Assembly (NCBI GenBank): GCA_024364805.1
Contig: CM044488.1
Span: 43,735,069-43,780,017 of the forward strand
DNA length: 44,949 nt
DNA from: Euprymna scolopes
Taxonomy: Eukaryota; Mollusca; Cephalopoda; Sepiida; Sepiolidae
Reading direction: 5' to 3'
Position numbers and translations under genes: made by a program. The notes beneath the pieces were generated by a model. The model was not told where the DNA came from, ran no database searches, and saw only the letters and a program-made list of their open reading frames with translations. The stretch's first letter is position 1. Each line of letters opens with the position of its first letter. Below are positions 1 to 10,376 of this stretch, piece by piece.

Positions 1-163
1 GGTCAGCAACTGAACCTGTTTCTTGGAAACGTTTGATCAATGGTTTTTCTCGCTCGGGATGAGTGCGCTTGAATTCTTTAGCTACCGAGCGGTATGTAGC
101 CCCATCTCTTCCAAACATAAAAATCAATTTAACTCTTTCTTGCATTGTTAATTTCTCGCCCAT
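1..163 (-). pseudogene. N-terminal fragment of IS630/Tc1-like transposase (DUF4817-type HTH), cut by window edge
   Basis: Reading the minus strand from an ATG at 163-161 gives about 54 uninterrupted residues starting MGEKLTMQERVKLIF and ending KRFQETGSVAD. The pattern (ER-K-I at the start, a Y-SVA--F turn, then I-RF-ETGSV-D) is that of the helix-turn-helix DUF4817 domain at the N-terminus of many Tc1/mariner or IS630-like transposases, which binds the transposon ends. The frame is open to the window edge, so the catalytic domain, if present, lies outside. The ATG is chosen because it directly precedes the domain and the sequence upstream is the transposon's non-coding end. Whether the whole gene is intact cannot be judged. 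Confidence 0.6.
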
Positions 164-166
164 ATC

Positions 167-293
167 GAATAAAATCTGAAACAAAAAAATATAAATATAA
201 ATATATGGTGCGCGACTTCTGGGACGAATAAAATCTGAAACAAAAAAAATATAAATATAAATATATGGTGCGCGACTTCTGCGACACCCTGTA
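167..293 (-). repeat. Transposon terminus with 59-60 bp tandem duplication
   Basis: Two nearly identical units (167-225 and 226-285) lie head to tail; each contains the block atatatggtgcgcgacttct. Only the outer unit continues into accctgtat, so on the minus strand the element begins TACAGGGTGTCGCAGAAGTC, a Tc1/mariner-like terminus at a TA dinucleotide (292-293). The terminal region next to the transposase start has therefore been duplicated once. The small reading frame across it is only a by-product of the repeat. Confidence 0.6.
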
Positions 294-2886
294 TATGGAC
301 ATCTATGTATGTACTTATTGATTTGTAAATTGCCACTTGTTTTCGTCTCTTTTCACCAACAACGGCTATATTTCATTCCTCGCATTGTGATAGCTTTCTA
401 AATCTCTACTACATACCTATCCCACACAATGCTTCAAGCAAACTACATATCGATCCTATATATGCAGATGTATTACACAATATTGTAATTCTGTAACTTG
501 ATACAAGTTATAGAACCATATAGTTTAAATTTATTAAACACAGTAATATAACTAAATTGTTCTATTTAATTTCTTTTCAAGAAAAATGAAGGTCTAATTT
601 GCTGGCACGATTACTTTATAATAATGTATCTATGTCTTACTTCCTGTCCATATACAACTTTTTTTTAGAAAAATCAATCACATTTGACCCGTGTTTGGCT
701 GCAAAATTGAGAGCAGTAATCTTTTTCACTCTTATTTTTTTTTAGTTGTTCACTATTTGAAAACACTTATTTTTTTATATTTTTGTGATGAAATATGAAT
801 AAAACTGACTATTGTTCGGGTAAATTGAGACAACTAATAAAATTTAACGGATAAATATTTATTTACCTAATAGACAAAATCGTTTGAATGCCCTTTTCTT
901 CACATCTAATTCATCTGAGTTTATCATCGATATTCCGGAAGTAGTGCAAAAGCACTATATTTGGAACTGTTTAAAACAGTAATTTGGATTTCAGTTAACT
1001 GTTTTGTTCTCTGAATCATATTAAAATATACTGTTGTTAATTAAAAAATTATTGTCGGTTTTGATTTCAAACCAAGTAACTGCATACACTTGGATGATAA
1101 ATGTGACCAAAATGTTTAATTTATCATAGTGTTTGAGGATAGACACCCCTGGTCCATAGACACATTAATCTTGTGGCCTATGTTAGCCATTTTGCTTGAT
1201 TTTAGGGCCCAATTTTCTAAGCTGCATATCTTAGTTTAACTTCTCGAGAAAATGCCAACAGCATACTCTCAAAAATAGACTCTGGTCTTCACACTTAAAT
1301 TATTTGTTTCCTCTGCTGTCAGATAATGATGATCGGAAGGGGCACTATTTTTTTAGAATTCTACTTGAGGCAAATCTTTACAATTCTTGATACTAAGTTT
1401 CCCCAAAGGACCAGTAAATGTTGTTAGGCTTTTTTCTTGTTCCATCAATTAATTTAAAAATTGCTCTAAATAGCAGTTCTTCTAGTGGAACCTGAAAATT
1501 GCAAAATGTGCATGTTTAATAATAGAGCCAGATTACATAATAAATACCAATATATTATTTTATTTTCCACAAAAAAGGAACATAATTGCAAGTGAATCTA
1601 TAGAATTAATTTACCTCCTTGTTAGCAGGACAAGTGCAGACTATGTGCCTTTTTGACAATTTTGACAATTTCCTGCAAAGTCTTCACATCTCAAGTCAGG
1701 AAGTTTACAGCTACAAGAAAATATATCAAACAATCTGTCTTGCAGTTCCTTCATTTTTTCACTTTGGTTGCTGCAAGAGATTTCCTGTCAATCTGTTTGG
1801 CCTTCTTATAGCAAAATATATTGACCTTCTGTCCTATATAACGTTCCCTTTACAAGGACAATTGTGAATTTGCCAAATAATAATTAATTCCTTAGCAATT
1901 AACATAGGAATCCCACTATTTTTTAAGTAGTGATAACTGTTTTCGAGGAAATAACTAAACTGGACTACTTGTCGTGAAGTTATGGGTGCTGTTTCATCCG
2001 AACGGCAAGGTGGACCAGCAAATTTTGTGAACCACGGGTTAAAACTGGACGTTGTGCTTTCACTGACATTTTAATATGAAAAGTAAAATAAATAAATAAA
2101 TGGATGATAACTGATGGAAACTGTTTTAGGTTATCTTCCAGTTTCATATGTAAAAAAATAAGCGCTAGTTATAAGAAATAATGAAAAACTTCGTAGAGTT
2201 GCATTAGATGTATTGAAGAGAGAGGACAAAACCAAATCAGAGGCATAGTAGTGTTTAGTTTAGACACTTTTAGCAGATTTTAGCTCCTCCTTCGATAAAA
2301 TGAATTTACTCATAAAGAGATTCATTCTTGCTGTAGTTGTGCCATTTTAAACGAGTGTTTAGAGTTTGAAAAGCCAGTGCTTGTGCATCTATGTTACCAT
2401 GTTATTTTTAATAGTATTTTCAAGTTAAATTTAATTTTTATAAAATTTTTGTTTATTAAATTTTTAGGTGAAAGTACAGAATAGTTACAGCACAACCTCC
2501 TATCTTCCCCATGTTAAGAATTATTTTCTAAATAATAAAGTTATTTTAGCACACTAACATAGATGTACAAATAAGGAAAACCTTTAAAGCAGTTTCCTTA
2601 TTTACTCGTATTAATCTTTGTGTGTTATCTGATTTTAAAACTATAATTTTGGAATAAAAATACTGCTTAAAAACAATTACTCCCTGAAAATAAAAGAAAT
2701 AAAAATTTGACACTAATTTTCTGCAAAGTATTTTTTATTAAGTAGAAAAACTTGAAAATGTACGTGGTTATGTTTCGTAAAGAATGTGTAGAATAAAATT
2801 GTATGGATTATATATTTTTTTTAAATATAAAACTGGAGTATTACCATATTTTAATAAAAATTTCAAATAGAATTTGATGTGAAATA
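294..2886. other. AT-rich stretch with no recognisable gene
   Basis: About 2.6 kb of AT-rich sequence without a convincing reading frame, RNA gene or known repeat. The longest frame (82 codons near 1619-1867) is unlike any family I know and has no codon-like composition. It may be intergenic or intronic. Confidence 0.5.
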
Positions 2887-2961
2887 TTAGGTTGGTGCAA
2901 AAAATGTTTTTTACAATAATTTGAACATCAAAAATATGCCATTATTTTTGCACCAACCTAA
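2887..2961. mobile_element. 75 bp MADE1-like mariner MITE
   Basis: The element starts TTAGGTTGGTGCAAAAA and ends with its exact inverse complement, leaving a core of about 40 bp, and is flanked on both sides by TA (2885-2886 and 2962-2963), the target duplication of Tc1/mariner transposons. The 17-base terminal repeat matches the terminus I remember for Hsmar1 and its human MITE, MADE1 (about 80 bp). It has no coding capacity and would depend on a mariner transposase supplied elsewhere. Confidence 0.85.
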
Positions 2962-2963
2962 TA

Positions 2964-3499
2964 GAAAAACAAATTAAAAAAGATAAAACAAATGTTTAGA
3001 TTCCCTGCAGACACATGAAATATATATTTTTAACTTTTTCGCTTTTCCTTTCGAAATAATTAAGCCTAAATCGTAATGTGTTCAAATGAAATAATAAACA
3101 AATGTTAATTTTCAATATCAATAACGAACGTGTTTTACAACAGTGAAATCTAAAATGTTTCCACCTCAAAAAGTTCCTGAAGTAAAAAAGTGAACATTGG
3201 TCGCTATTATTAAAAAAAAAACATAATTTTGTCTTTACACTTAATATTTATTTTATTAATTCATTATCCTCACACATTTTATTTATAAATGTAGTTTAAA
3301 ACATTCTAAATAATAATTCCATTTTCTTAACAGTACGGTTTGTTTTGATGACGGGGCGTTCTTGACAATACATCGAAAAAGTTTTAATAGCTTCAATTTT
3401 TCAACTTTTAAAGTAAAGCAAAGAAAACGATTTGAAAAAAGAAAAATTCGTGTAGGTCTTTTCTATGTCAACCCCCAACTATCATCACCATTGACTCAC
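2964..3499. other. AT-rich, nothing recognised
   Basis: No gene or known repeat seen. The reading frame beginning at 3362 runs into the LINE tail that follows and is not a host gene. Confidence 0.4.
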
Positions 3500-3750
3500 C
3501 GGGGTTCCAAAATCGATCTGCCTTACTGTGGAACTGTTTTCCGTTTTCCTGCTTTCCAGCTGATTACAATCTGATTGTCTTCAAGTCCAACGTAAACAAG
3601 TTCTTGATGAGGCGCTCCACTTAAGTTAACACATTTACCGAATTGACATTACTAACGATTACTATATTGTCCAATTGACTACTGTACACTCTTAACCTGA
3701 GTGGTCTCTGGGCCTTGATAAGTGGCGATGCCTATGTAAAAAAAATCCAT
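3500..3750 (+). mobile_element. LINE 3' tail fragment (copy A)
   Basis: The segment matches the 3' ends of the longer LINE copies in this window. It holds the last part of the ORF2 C-terminal region (around the phrase gttttccgttttcctgcttt), then the family's 3' untranslated tail ending in a TTGATAAGTGG-GATGCCTATG motif and a short run of A at 3739-3747. The left boundary is blurred by small deletions. It is a 5'-truncated copy, as expected for target-primed reverse transcription, and codes for nothing. Confidence 0.75.
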
Positions 3751-4560
3751 ATTCTGCCACACAGAAGTAGAATGTGTGAGCCGCCTGGCACCCAGCTGAG
3801 GCTTCAGCTGATGGATGGCTATTATACAATGCGACACAATGGATGTGTAAATATATCCACTGGACCAACTGTCAAATGTTGAATATAATATGCAGCAGCA
3901 AATCCTGTGAACATATGCCAGAAAGAACAGTTAAAAATTAGTCATACACCATCCACTATGACTATACAATTCCTACAGGTACGTACACAAAAAAAACGGA
4001 GCTATTAAACAGGACTTAGTGATATGGAACAAGGAGAAAAAGAAGCAAAGTCAGTGTCCCCAATGATGCTGGATTAAAGAGAACTGAAATGGGAAATAAT
4101 GACGAAATACCAAAGTCTTAGTTCGACATAAAAAAAACTCGAATCTTAAGATCTCCATAAATTCAATAATTAATAAAGTCATGAATAAGAATTCTAAAAT
4201 TACCTGGCTAATATACCTCGTGTACCAAGCGCAAAAGAGATACAAACAATTGCTCCTAAAAGAATGGTTAGAATCTTTAAAAAATATTTTTTTGTTTTGA
4301 ATGTAGGAGATAGCAGGTGTATGTCTGATATCCGGTAGAATGTTCCATCTCCAGCTAGAACAACATGATTAGAACATTGACAAAAAGGATAAAATGGCGC
4401 TTCTTAATAAAATCCGTTATTTCTATTACGTTTGATATTGTTCAGTCAAGCATTGTTTATTTTTCTCGTTTTTGTTACTAATCTGTAGAAATCCATTTCC
4501 ACCATTGTTCTTGCCATTTTCTAACCATTGTCGACCTTTCTCGCCAAATCAACTCCGCCA
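3751..4560. other. No gene recognised
   Basis: Anonymous AT-rich sequence. A more GC-rich stretch near 3776-3900 could be part of an interspersed repeat, but I could not match it to another copy. Confidence 0.35.
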
Positions 4561-4565
4561 TTAAA

Positions 4566-4621
4566 ATCTCTCTCTCTCTCCAATTTCTCCCCCTCTCTCT
4601 CTCTCTCTCTCCCTCTAACTC

Positions 4622-4667
<46 letters not shown>

Positions 4668-4711
4668 CCTAGCCCCCTTTTTCTTTCAATTCCCTCTCTC
4701 TGTTTCTTTCT
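4566..4711. repeat. Microsatellite cluster (CT)n then (CTAT)n
   Basis: CT-rich dinucleotide runs (4566-4626) pass directly into a perfect tetranucleotide CTAT array (about 4624-4666) and then back to pyrimidine-rich sequence. Reading frames rich in L, S and Y here are artefacts of the repeat. Confidence 0.9.
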
Positions 4712-5670
4712 CTCTCTCCTAGTTATCTAAAACTATTCTTCTTTTTATTTTTCTTTACATCCCCACATAAATCGGTGACCTTTAATCGAATCATTGAACG
4801 TGATTGAGCCTCGCTCGTGACGTCTTTATGTCTGACGTTGCTGTGAACTGATGAGAATGTTTGGCGATCGGAACAAAGAGAAAACAAGGGGAAATAATTG
4901 ATTTTCGTTTTTCTTTGCTTTATTGATAACAACGGAATACTAGCCGATTCGACGACAACGGTATCAACCTCATGCCATGGATACTCACAATAAAACAGAT
5001 ACAAACGAGAAAGGAGCGAACATCTATAATATCAATGAGTTGTTTTTCTGTCCGTCTGTCTTTATATCTCTTTGTCTATTGTTTTTCTAATGAAGGCAAA
5101 AGTGTGCACACATAAGTCCAGCATATGAAGTTGTGCAAGCTGCATTAAGCTGTACGTTAGCTTTGGTTTTCTATTCTATTCACAGGCTTTCATTGATCCT
5201 CTATACCCATTATAACTTTAACTCAATTCCCCAGTTTAGCTAAGGGGGTTAACGAACTTCACCAAACAATCTACATATTACGAATGGAACTGTTTCTTTT
5301 TTATTTTTATTTTGACCCTAAATAACCTGAAACTAATCCTGACACAATACAAACTAAATTGAAGTCGGTTTCCCTCTCATTTTTATCCTTGGTGTAGAAG
5401 CATTGAGGGAATCATGAACTAACCCGATGAATCAACGCACAGGGATTTCTAATAATAAAAGCTAAAATGTTTTACGGATATTATTATAGTTAAATCATTT
5501 GTATATTCCATCCCGAACAATTCCGGGACACGGATCTTGCTAGTAAGAAATATTACGAGAATTTTATGCACAAAGTACTTATCAGATTACCCCCCCCGCG
5601 CAACAATCACGAAACTTAAGGATTTAAAATTAAGTATTAAACTTTCATTAATCAAATAAACATTTTATTT
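4712..5670. other. No gene recognised
   Basis: About 950 bases without a supported feature. Reading frames are short and have no family resemblance. Confidence 0.4.
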
Positions 5671-6186
5671 TAAAGAGGTTGTTCCAAAAGGAAGGCCACA
5701 AATTTTTTAACTAAAAAATAACACGTCGAAGAACTACGAAGACGGAAATGCTTCCATTAATACGAGCGACCAATATTTTTCTACATAGTCAACACTATTC
5801 TTAATGCAGTGATGAACGATGCCTCAGTCGTAAAGGTTCAAAGCGCGCTATGCCACCCACATTTCTGTTGCCATTTTGGAATCAATTGTAATTGTGCTGA
5901 ACAGCAGCTGTTTCGGCTTTGTAAACGTTCACCAGGCGCCGGTAAATGTTAATCGGTTCAATTTTTCTGCATGAAGGAATTCAATTACGCATCTCTGTTT
6001 CTGACACACCTCCATGACAGATTGCTTTCTGAGAGTCTCACTCCGTCAATATCTGTAACAAAGAAATGAAACTTTCATGTCATGAATGCATAAAGTCATC
6101 ATCACAGCAATGCAATTTAAAGTCTCCTTTAAAGCCATCCGGGCGGAATAAAAATGGCATGCATTACTTTTGGAACGTCCCTCATA
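5671..6186 (-). mobile_element. Internally deleted mariner (non-autonomous derivative)
   Basis: Both ends carry related termini containing GTTCCAAAAG, one inverted relative to the other, each starting at a TA (5671-5672 and 6185-6186). On the minus strand an ATG at 6015-6013 starts MEVCQKQRCVIEFLHAEK, the N-terminus of a common mariner transposase group. A change of frame gives PINIYRRLVNVYKAET, continuing the same domain. The sequence then jumps to a C-terminal-like end (--VDYVEKYW), so the whole DDD catalytic core is missing. The remnant cannot make transposase but its ends could have been mobilised in trans. Total length is about 516 bp against about 1.3 kb for a full mariner. Confidence 0.75.
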
Positions 6187-6477
6187 TATGAAAACTTATA
6201 AAAAATGTATTTTTCGTTAAAGGAAGAAAAAAGCAACGTTACTAAAGTTATATGTCATTGACTATGCATTTTCTTTCATTTTTTATGAAAATAAATTCGC
6301 TTACATGTAAACAATAACATTTTAAATATGATCATTACATATTACGAAAAAAGACTTGATTTTCGTGTTAATAAATTAATATAACGCAAAGAAAAATCAC
6401 TTATCGAATTAACGCTATTATCATTGAATAAAGTATTTTCTTTAATATAATACAAGGAAACAATGATCTCACATATA

Positions 6478-6493
6478 TTATACTACTACTTCA

Positions 6494-6530
<37 letters not shown>

Positions 6531-6546
6531 ATAATAATAATAATAA

Positions 6547-6577
<31 letters not shown>

Positions 6578-6596
6578 AAGAAGATTAATAATAATA
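6478..6596. repeat. Trinucleotide microsatellite mosaic (TAC, AAT, AAG)
   Basis: Successive runs of TAC, TAA and AAG triplets, each several units long, changing unit by single-base steps. Confidence 0.9.
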
Positions 6597-6601
6597 ATAG
6601 T

Positions 6602-7014
6602 GATTGGAACGCTTGGGACCATAACAAAAATCCACCACAAACGGCTTAATCAGATTGACAAGACAATTTCTTTTACAATCTTACAAAAGATTTGCCTGTG
6701 GGAAACAGCGAAAGTGTAAAGGTATAGCTTGAATGTCTAAAAATAAAAATAAATAAATAAAATAAATAAAGTAAATATAAATAAAAATTAGAATTTAAAA
6801 AACATCAGAAAGTTAAGAATGTTATGAAGCAATAATAATATATCAACACGTCGAATCGTATGACAGTCAAGGTGATTCCCATTGTAATTGAAAAGCTTGG
6901 GAACATAACAAAAAAAAAAGCCACCATAAATGGCTTGACAATTTCTTTTACAATTTTGCAAAAGGTTTGCCCGTTGGGAACGGCGATAGTGTTGATACAG
7001 CTTGAATGTCTAAA
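6602..7014 (+). repeat. Direct repeat, two diverged copies of about 135 bp
   Basis: Copy one (about 6602-6742) and copy two (about 6884-7014) share the series cttggga-cataacaaaaa, ccacca-aaa-ggctt, acaatttcttttacaat, aaaag-tttgcc and agcttgaatgtctaaa in the same order. They are separated by AT-rich filler. The first abuts the trinucleotide block upstream and the second the one downstream, suggesting duplication of a unit that included triplet repeats. Confidence 0.7.
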
Positions 7015-7075
7015 GTCAAAGGAATTGACCTGATGTTTAAGAAAGAAAACCCAACTAAAAACACCCAAAGTTGAG

Positions 7076-7140
7076 ACGACAACGACAATGACAAAGACAA
7101 CAACAACAACAACAACAACAACAACGACGACGACGACGAC

Positions 7141-7218
<78 letters not shown>
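7076..7218. repeat. Trinucleotide microsatellite mosaic (AAC, GAC, GAT)
   Basis: Runs of AAC, then GAC, GAT and again GAC triplets. On the minus strand this is translated as a long valine and isoleucine tract, which is not a protein. Confidence 0.95.
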
Positions 7219-7689
7219 TAGCAGGACTCGGGAAAATTCCATAGAATGAGAAATGTATTTACTGAAGAATATAGATAAAGCTGGTTGGTATATTTCTGGA
7301 TAGTGCACAAATTAGTTTTTTTTACACAAGAAAATTAATAGCATGCAATATTTCTCTGAAAATAGAGTCCATTATATTTTAAACAAAGAACTGATCCAAA
7401 TGAGATAAATTAATAAGTACCAATAAATACTCCAAAAGTAATATTGTCATCTATAGTTCAATACAAATAATAAAATTACATTGTAAGAGACAATCTTTAA
7501 TGCAGCACTAGGCAGACAATGATCTTATTTTGTCCAGTTTCTCTCCAATGTTCTTTCTTACGATACGTTTACCTGACTTCATTCTTCGATGAAAAATCTC
7601 TGCATATCGAAATTATTAAGAATTTCCTCCTCTCACCCTTACAACATATATTATTATAAGGATATTCGAAAACGAGGCTAGATCTATCT
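7219..7689. other. No gene recognised
   Basis: AT-rich sequence between the triplet repeats and the LINE copy; nothing supported. Confidence 0.4.
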
Positions 7690-7693
7690 AGTC

Positions 7694-8056
7694 CTATCTG
7701 TTTATCCTTCAGCTAACATTCACGTATGTGGAGACTTCAATGTTCACAACGTGGAATGGTTGACCCACTCAAACAAGACCGATGATGAGGGGAGGTTCTG
7801 TCATCATTTCTCCATTGATTATGACCTCACTCAGATTGTTCTTGAACCCACCCGTGTGTTCGACAATGACGGCCAGTATGCGAGTCTACGAGACCTTTTT
7901 CTCACAACTTGCCCTGAACTATGTTCAGTTTCTGTTCTGTCTCTTCTTGGATCTTCCGACCACTCTGTTATGTCAATTAAGATAAAAACGAAATGTAGTA
8001 AGTCTCCAGACGTACCTCTCCATCGTACAGTATATCGATACACTATGGCTGACTAG
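7694..8056 (+). pseudogene. LINE endonuclease (APE-type) C-terminal half
   Basis: The frame reads NIHVCGDFNVHNVEWL, then LTQIVLEPTRVFDNDGQ, a SLRDLFLTTCPE stretch and LGSSDHSVM before a TAG at 8054-8056. These are the GDFN, LTQ-V--PTR, DLF-TS and SDH blocks of the apurinic-like endonuclease that nicks target DNA for LINE insertion; the Asp and His of SDH are catalytic in the family. The N-terminal half of the domain is missing, because the copy is 5'-truncated near 7690. A frame of 101 codons survives from 7751. Confidence 0.85.
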
Positions 8057-8629
8057 GATAGCTTCCGTACATTTATATCGGATCTCCCTCTGCGTTCCAT
8101 GTTTAACAAAAAAAAAAACGTGTTTTCTATAGTATCAGACCTGACAGAATAGTTAATTGTAGGTATAGGCCGTTTCATACCCTCGAAAACGTTCCAATAA
8201 AAACCTAACAACCAGCCATTGTTCTCTCCAGAATGTGCTGCATCCATTGCGCACAGAAATCACTTTTTCCAATGCTTCCAACGTAATAGATGTATGGAAA
8301 CTAAAGCTGCTTTCAGGACTGCCAACAACTATTGTAAGAAAGTAATATAGAACGCAAGAGCCCGTCAAGTTAAAAGTAGCTGAGCAGCGGCTTGGTTCCC
8401 ATCAGTTTTAGCAAATAGCAAACAGAATCCTGAACAGAAGCGTGTGCTCTATCCCAACTATCATCAATGGACCTGAGGTAATCTCGTCAGCATCAGGCAA
8501 AGCCAAACTCTTTGCCAAGAACTTTGCAGCTAATTCTACCCTTTGCGACCAAGGCCGCCAACCCCCAATATTTCCTCCAGTATAAAAAAAACGCTATGTG
8601 ATATACATATCTCTGTACGTGATGTTGCC

Positions 8630-9117
8630 AAGCTAATTAAAACCTTGATTCCAGTAAAGCAACTCTGATGGTATTCCAATTATAGTACTCAAAAACCTTC
8701 AACCAGAGCTAGCGCCCATACTTACCAAACTCTTTAAACGTTGTCTTAAGGAGAATTGCTTCCCATCACCTTAGAATATCTCATCAGTATACCCTGTATT
8801 TAAGAATTCAAGTGATCACTCATCCCCCTCTCAGTACACGCCAATAAGTCTCCAGTGCGTCATGAGTAAGTTGCTAGAATCTGTGTTAAATATAGAAGTA
8901 ATCAACCATCTCAGCAAAAATTATCTTCTTAGTGACACACAATATGGTTTCCGTTCTGCTAGATCTACAGCAGATGTACTAACAGTTATATCTCATAGGA
9001 TTAGCGAATATCTCGACGGAGGCAACCTTTCTAGGGCAATTGCTCTTGACATATCTAAGGCCTTGATAGAGTATGGCATGAAGGTTTACTTCACAAGATC
9101 TCTAGTTATGGTATAGC
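8630..9117 (+). pseudogene. LINE reverse transcriptase, N-terminal motifs, frameshifted
   Basis: After broken linker sequence come traces of IIVLKNLQPELAPILTKLF, then from 8862 an open frame with the start of the RT fingers: LLSDTQYGFRSARSTADVL and SRAIALDISKA. The frame is lost within motif A, where the better copy reads DISKAFD: a base is missing near 9061-9065 and the following residues are nonsense. Upstream stops also occur in this frame. It is clearly the same family as the RT at 25558-26643. Confidence 0.85.
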
Positions 9118-9175
9118 TGGAAATGTCTTCTCAATTATTAAATCATTTCTTTCTGACAGGTTCATAAGAGTAGTA

Positions 9176-9303
9176 CCTAATTACAATGCCTCCCCACGGG
9201 ACAGAGTTAGACACCAGCGTCGTTTTTTAACGTGGAGAAAAGGTACAAAAATAAAAAATTGTCTCAGTCGTGAAGGACTGCTCTTCCACCAAAAGAGATC
9301 AAG
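9176..9303 (+). repeat. Foreign patch replacing the LINE RT core; relative of 43083-43185
   Basis: LINE homology stops after ttcataagagtagta (about 9174) and resumes at atgctgatgacactac (about 9303). In the intact relative this gap holds about 138 bp including the PQGS motif. The replacement contains cctccccacggg, gttagacacc, a tttttaacgtggagaaa block and ctcagtcgtgaagga. The same series, slightly diverged, occurs at about 43083-43185. The ends contain short inverted pieces (ccccacg / cgtggag), so it may be a small dispersed repeat; the class is unknown. Confidence 0.6.
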
Positions 9304-9950
9304 ATGCTGATGACACTACAATCTATGGTAGCACATCTAAGACAGTAAACGACCAAGTTCTCTCCGATTCTCTCTCTTCTGATTTGAGCACGTGGTACAA
9401 TGGGGAAAGAAGTGGCTGGTTACTTTTAATGCATCTAAAATCAAGCTTCTCTCTTTATACCATCAACGTTCTGATTCCCATCAGGCATCAGTTGAAATGA
9501 ATGGCTCTAGTATTGAGGAGGCCTCAAGTTTTGACAAGCTTCTGGGCTTGACCTTTGCCCCTGATCTTAAATGGAACAGGTACATCAAATCTGTTGCCAA
9601 GGCCGCTGGAGAAATGGTGGGTTACTTCTATCGATCCAGTAGATATCTCACTGTTGATCCAATTCTCTATTTATATAGGAGCCAGGTACGTCCAAGGATG
9701 GAATACTGTTGCCACATCTGGGCAGGAGCTGCTAGAAAGGGCGTCCTGCCTTGGTATAGTTCAAAATAGACTTCGTAGCCTCGTAGGAGATATCCTTTTC
9801 TCTTCCCTGCAACCTCTGTCTCACAGAAGAGATGTTGCGAGTTTGTCTCTGCTGTATCGTTATTTTCAAGGCAAGTGCTCGGCTGAGTTTCAGTCTATGG
9901 TCCCACCTCGCCAAACTTCCACAAGAAACACTCGAAAATACTATAAATAA
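9304..9950 (+). pseudogene. LINE reverse transcriptase C-terminal half and ORF2 C-terminus, frameshifted
   Basis: Three overlapping frames together show the YADD-downstream residues ADDTTIYGSTSKTVND, then WLVTFNASKIKLLSLYH, SSFDKLLGLTFAPDLKWN, the thumb segment RPRMEYCCHIWAGAARK and the C-terminal LQPLSHRRDVASLSLLYRY. Frame changes occur near 9390 and 9740-9760. The final segment reads PPRQTSTRNTRKYYK and a stop at about 9950. Confidence 0.85.
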
Positions 9951-10376
9951 TTCCCCCCACTCGTTATCTGTGCCTAATCCTAAACGCAGATTCCATGAAT
10001 AAAGCTTCTTTCTTAGAACTGCACGCCTGTGGAAATGTCTTCCGTTTTCCTGCTTTCCAGCTGACTACAATATGGTTGTGTTCAAGTCTAACGTAAACAA
10101 GTCCTTGATGAGCCGTTCCACTTGTTAACAAATTTACCGAATTTCCATTACTAACCATTACTATATTGTCCAATTTCTACACTCTTTAACCCTTAGTCTT
10201 GATAAGTGGTGATGCCTATGTAAAAAAAAAAAAGATTAAAAGAAGTTTACTCCGATGTTTTTTGCCAAAATTTGCGAATTTAGCATTTTAAAGCAGTTTG
10301 GCATTCAAACATTCTATTTCGGCTTTTTCAAGCGTGATGTACGGACTAACTAAAGAATGAACGTGCAAAATATCGT

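Larger units (their letters stand above)
7690..10233 (+). mobile_element. Long decayed LINE, CR1/Jockey-type (copy B)
   Basis: A 5'-truncated non-LTR retrotransposon on the plus strand. In order it shows an endonuclease C-terminal half (7694-8056), an ORF2 linker, RT motifs (about 8630-9117 and 9304-9770), a C-terminal domain, and the family 3' tail ending GTGATGCCTATG plus a poly-A run (10219-10231). It aligns along its length with the minus-strand copy at 25237-27028. Several frameshifts and stops break ORF2, and about 140 bp of RT core is replaced by unrelated sequence at 9176-9303. The assignment to the CR1/L2/Daphne-like side of the Jockey superfamily is from remembered protein similarity. 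Confidence 0.88.

Noticed and set aside
1619-1867. 82-codon plus-strand frame
   Set aside because: No recognised motif; a frame of this length is expected by chance in 45 kb.
1985-2070. GC-richer phrase that might hint at a tRNA-like or SINE sequence
   Set aside because: No cloverleaf or promoter boxes could be fitted, and no second copy was found.
6805-7308. 167-codon minus-strand frame rich in valine and isoleucine
   Set aside because: It is the translation of triplet microsatellites and has no non-repetitive protein-like core.
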